Positions 61,841-64,000 of a stretch of DNA of 64,000 nt are shown one piece after another. Within the stretch, counting starts at the first letter, position 1. The number at the start of each line of letters is the position of its first letter. A model generated the notes under the pieces. The model was not told the origin of the DNA and did no database searches. It saw only the letters and a program-made list of their open reading frames with translations. The DNA is taken from the NCBI RefSeq assembly GCF_032229225.1, contig NZ_CP135076.1, positions 1,283,001-1,347,000 on the forward strand, written 5' to 3'. The DNA comes from Stakelama saccharophila (lineage in GTDB: Bacteria; Pseudomonadota; Alphaproteobacteria; Sphingomonadales; Sphingomonadaceae). Both the position numbers and the translations under genes were made by a program.

Positions 61841-62748
61841 CCGGCCATTCCATCGCGTGCCGGCAGGCGATGTGCAAGAAAATCGATCAGCGCCTCGACG
61901 CGCGCGGGACGGAGCGTGCCGGGCGGCGTCATCAGGTGGAGCCCCACCGGCGGCGGCGCCCATGCTTCCAGGATGGTCTCCAGCGTGCCGCTGGCCAGAT
62001 CCTCGCCGACGATGAAATCGGGCAGCCGGGCGATGCCGAGCCCGGCGCGCAGGGCGGGAAGCATCGCCGTTCCGCTGTCGCAGCGCAGCGGTCCCTCGGG
62101 ACGCACCGCCACTTCCGCGCCGCCGGGACCGCGGAAATGCCAGGTCAGCGGATTGGGCGCGTTGGTGTAGCCGAAGCAGGCATGCTCGCCCAGTTCGGCC
62201 GGATGTCGGGGGCGTCCGTGGCGTTCCAGATAAGCGGGCGCGGCGACGATATGGATGCGAACGGGCGCCAGACGCCGTGCGCGCAGCGAGCTGTCGGGCA
62301 GATCGGCGATCCTGAGCGCGATGTCGAAGCCGTCGGCGACGATGTCGATCTTGGCGTCGGACAGGCTGAGATCGACCGTGATGTCGGGATGTTTCGCCAG
62401 AAATTCCGCCACCACCGGCGCGACATGGGCAAGGCCATAGGTCATCGGCGCCGCGACGCGGACGAGGCCCGCCGGCCGCGATGCGCTGTCGCGTGCAGCC
62501 TCTTCGGCGCATTCGCCTTCGGTCAGAATGCGCTGGGCGTGCTCCGCCAGCGCCTTGCCGCTTTCGGTGAGCGTCAGCTTGCGCGAGGTCCGGTGGAACA
62601 GGCTCGTTCCCAACCGTTGTTCCAGTCGCGCGATCGCCTTCGACACCGTCGCCTTGGATACGCCGGTCGCATCGGCCGCGGCGCTGAACGAGCGGTGCTC
62701 CACGACGCGTGCGAAAATGGCCCAGCCGTCGAAGTCGGGAAGCTGCAT
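61837..62748 (-). CDS. LysR-family transcriptional regulator
   Basis: 303 residues. The winged helix-turn-helix FARVVEHRSFSAAADATGVSKATVSKAIARLEQRLGTSLFHRTSRKLTLTESG is followed by the co-inducer domain (GLVRVAAPMTYGLAHVAPVVAEFL; ALRAGLGIARLPDFIVGEDL). It belongs to the CrgA/DsdC-like branch often linked to oxidative or quinone stress. It is divergent from pirin with an 82-bp promoter region and overlaps the permease gene downstream. It likely controls pirin and the quinone oxidoreductase gene. Confidence 0.95.
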   Translation of the reverse strand: MQLPDFDGWAIFARVVEHRSFSAAADATGVSKATVSKAIARLEQRLGTSLFHRTSRKLTLTESGKALAEHAQRILTEGECAEEAARDSASRPAGLVRVAAPMTYGLAHVAPVVAEFLAKHPDITVDLSLSDAKIDIVADGFDIALRIADLPDSSLRARRLAPVRIHIVAAPAYLERHGRPRHPAELGEHACFGYTNAPNPLTWHFRGPGGAEVAVRPEGPLRCDSGTAMLPALRAGLGIARLPDFIVGEDLASGTLETILEAWAPPPVGLHLMTPPGTLRPARVEALIDFLAHRLPARDGMAG

Positions 62749-62830
62749 CGCGAAACGATCCGTTTCCGCTGTTTCCGTTTACGCGCTCACCATGACGCCT
62801 ATCTCTCAGCCAAGCAATGGAGTTCGTACC

Positions 62831-63553
62831 ATGATCGAGAAACGACCGTTCGCAGGGCTGGGCCATGCCGATCACGGCTGGCTGAACGCCCGCCACCATT
62901 TTTCCTTCGCCAATTACTACGACCCGGATCGGATGGGCTGGGGCGCCATCCGCGTGTGGAACGATGACGAGATCGCGGCCGACAGCGGCTTTCCGCCGCA
63001 CCCGCACCGCGACATGGAGATCATCACCTATGTCCGCACCGGCGCGATCACGCACCAGGATTCGATGGGCAATACCGGCCGCACCGGCGCCGGCGACGTG
63101 CAGGTGATGAGTGCCGGCACCGGTGTGCGCCACGCCGAATACAATCTGGAACCGGAGACGACGACGCTGTTCCAGATCTGGATCGAGCCGAAGCGGCCCG
63201 GCGGTAGTCCGAGCTGGGGCGCCAAGCCGTTTCCCAGGGATGCGCGCTCCGGCCGGCTGGTGACGCTGGCGTCGGGTTTTGCCGACGATGCGGATGCCCT
63301 TCCGATCCGCGCCGATGCGCGGGTATTGGGTGCGACGCTGAAGGCGGGGGACAGTGTCGAGCACAGCGTCGGCGACGGGCGGCACGCCTATCTGGTGCCC
63401 GCCACCGGTGCGATCGAGATTGCGACCGGATCGGAAACCGGTGCGCCCGCCCAGCGCTTCGATGCACGCGACGGTGCGGCGCTGTCGGGCGGGCAGACCG
63501 TCACCATCACCGCGATCGAGGACAGCGAAATCGTTCTCGTCGATGCGGAATAG
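62831..63553 (+). CDS. Pirin-family protein
   Basis: 240 residues from ATG 62831 (TGGAG upstream); ATG 62792 is in frame. N-terminal cupin with [27 protein letters not shown], metal ligands in [28 protein letters not shown] and [14 protein letters not shown]; the C-terminal half is the second pirin domain. Bacterial pirins bind iron and some have quercetin dioxygenase activity. Divergent from lysR and 50 bp before the WrbA gene. Confidence 0.95.
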   Translation: MIEKRPFAGLGHADHGWLNARHHFSFANYYDPDRMGWGAIRVWNDDEIAADSGFPPHPHRDMEIITYVRTGAITHQDSMGNTGRTGAGDVQVMSAGTGVRHAEYNLEPETTTLFQIWIEPKRPGGSPSWGAKPFPRDARSGRLVTLASGFADDADALPIRADARVLGATLKAGDSVEHSVGDGRHAYLVPATGAIEIATGSETGAPAQRFDARDGAALSGGQTVTITAIEDSEIVLVDAE

Positions 63554-63603
63554 CCATCTCCCCTCCTGCTCGCGGGAGGGGGCATTTTGAAGGAGTTTCC
63601 CAC

Positions 63604-64000
63604 ATGTCCAAAGTTCTCGTCCTCTATTACTCGTCTTACGGTCATATCGAGCAGATGGCCGATGCTGTCGCGCAGGGCGCGCGCGAAACCGGTGCGACGG
63701 TCGATATCCGCCGCGTGCCGGAAACGGCGCCGGCCGAGATCGTCGCGCAGGCGGGCTTCAAGACCGAAAGCGAACATCCGGTGCTGGAGGATGTGAACGC
63801 GCTCGCCGATTACGACGCGATCGTCGTCGGCGCGCCGACCCGCTTCGGCCGGATGCCGAGCCAGATGGCGGCGTTCCTCGACAAGGCAGGCGGCCTATGG
63901 CTGAACGGATCGCTGAACGGCAAGGTCGGCGGCGCCTTCACCTCCACCGCCAGCCAGCATGGCGGGCAGGAGACGACGCTGTTCTCGCTCCTGACCAACC
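63604..64000 (+). CDS. wrbA: NAD(P)H:quinone oxidoreductase, WrbA type (cut by window edge)
   Basis: The first 132 residues are visible; the family is about 200 long. Flavodoxin-like fold: [26 protein letters not shown] (FMN phosphate loop), [29 protein letters not shown] and [18 protein letters not shown], which is the WrbA signature. It reduces quinones by two electrons, avoiding semiquinones. In an operon with pirin under the divergent lysR. Confidence 0.95.
   Translation, partial: MSKVLVLYYSSYGHIEQMADAVAQGARETGATVDIRRVPETAPAEIVAQAGFKTESEHPVLEDVNALADYDAIVVGAPTRFGRMPSQMAAFLDKAGGLWLNGSLNGKVGGAFTSTASQHGGQETTLFSLLTN

Noticed and set aside
60815..63385. An 856-codon leftward frame suggesting a giant fusion over the permease, lysR and pirin
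   Set aside because: Only the last 341 codons are the permease. The rest is out of frame with lysR and antisense to pirin, both clearly real.
1..64000. CRISPR array, prophage or integrative element
   Set aside because: No regularly spaced direct repeats, integrase, phage structural genes or tRNA-flanked attachment site were found. The only mobile-like sequences are the small intergenic repeats.

Overview
The window is a GC-rich stretch with short gaps, many ATGA/GTGA gene overlaps, TonB-dependent receptors paired with glycoside hydrolases, a CtrA cell-cycle regulator and a Sphingomonas-type alkaline phosphatase. Together these point to an alphaproteobacterium of the Sphingomonadales (Sphingomonas or a close relative). 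This is inferred from gene content, not from a marker-gene search. No rRNA, tRNA, CRISPR array or complete insertion sequence was seen.

Layout. (1) 1-10529: a type II secretion (T2SS) locus that is split and reordered. gspG-gspH run leftwards, gspL-M-E-F run rightwards. An alcohol dehydrogenase and a dienelactone hydrolase intervene, followed by gspN (leftwards) and a rightward block of a periplasmic binding-fold protein, gspJ and gspK. gspC, gspD and gspI are not in the window. (2) 10546-12452: tryptophan 2,3-dioxygenase and a kynureninase-like PLP enzyme. (3) 12459-22431: a probable beta-glucan (likely beta-1,2-glucan) utilisation locus with a GH144-like hydrolase, TonB receptor, LacI regulator, GH3 beta-glucosidase and sugar:cation symporter. 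A perfect 16-bp palindrome lies in the lacI/GH3 divergent promoter region. (4) 22571-26136: an unusual 834-residue fusion of a DegT-type sugar aminotransferase to a flavin-dependent oxidoreductase, followed after 2 bp by a family 2 glycosyltransferase. (5) 26219-29653: BCCT transporter, two-TM ion channel and GtrA-like membrane protein. (6) 29890-48466: a pectin/uronate utilisation locus with a TRAP transporter, PL10-type pectate lyase, cupin, FAH-family enzyme, LacI regulator, KduI, KduD, carboxylesterase, TonB receptor, GH43, acetylesterase-like hydrolase and DUF885 protein. Five copies of one operator-like sequence (core TGACACCGGT) sit in four of its promoter regions. (7) 48685-64000: mostly housekeeping and stress genes: FKBP isomerase, MFS pump, alkaline phosphatase, DsbD plus redoxin, Bpt aminoacyl transferase, threonine dehydratase, amidohydrolase, L,D-transpeptidase, CtrA, AI-2E family permease, LysR, pirin and the start of a WrbA-type quinone oxidoreductase.

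How it works together. The two carbohydrate loci share a design: a TonB receptor imports oligosaccharides across the outer membrane, secreted or periplasmic hydrolases cut them, an inner-membrane carrier (symporter or TRAP) takes them up, and a local LacI repressor responds. The T2SS could export the extracellular enzymes. Intergenic gaps hold a 157-bp mobile-like repeat with 17-bp terminal inverted repeats (two copies) and another palindromic repeat family.
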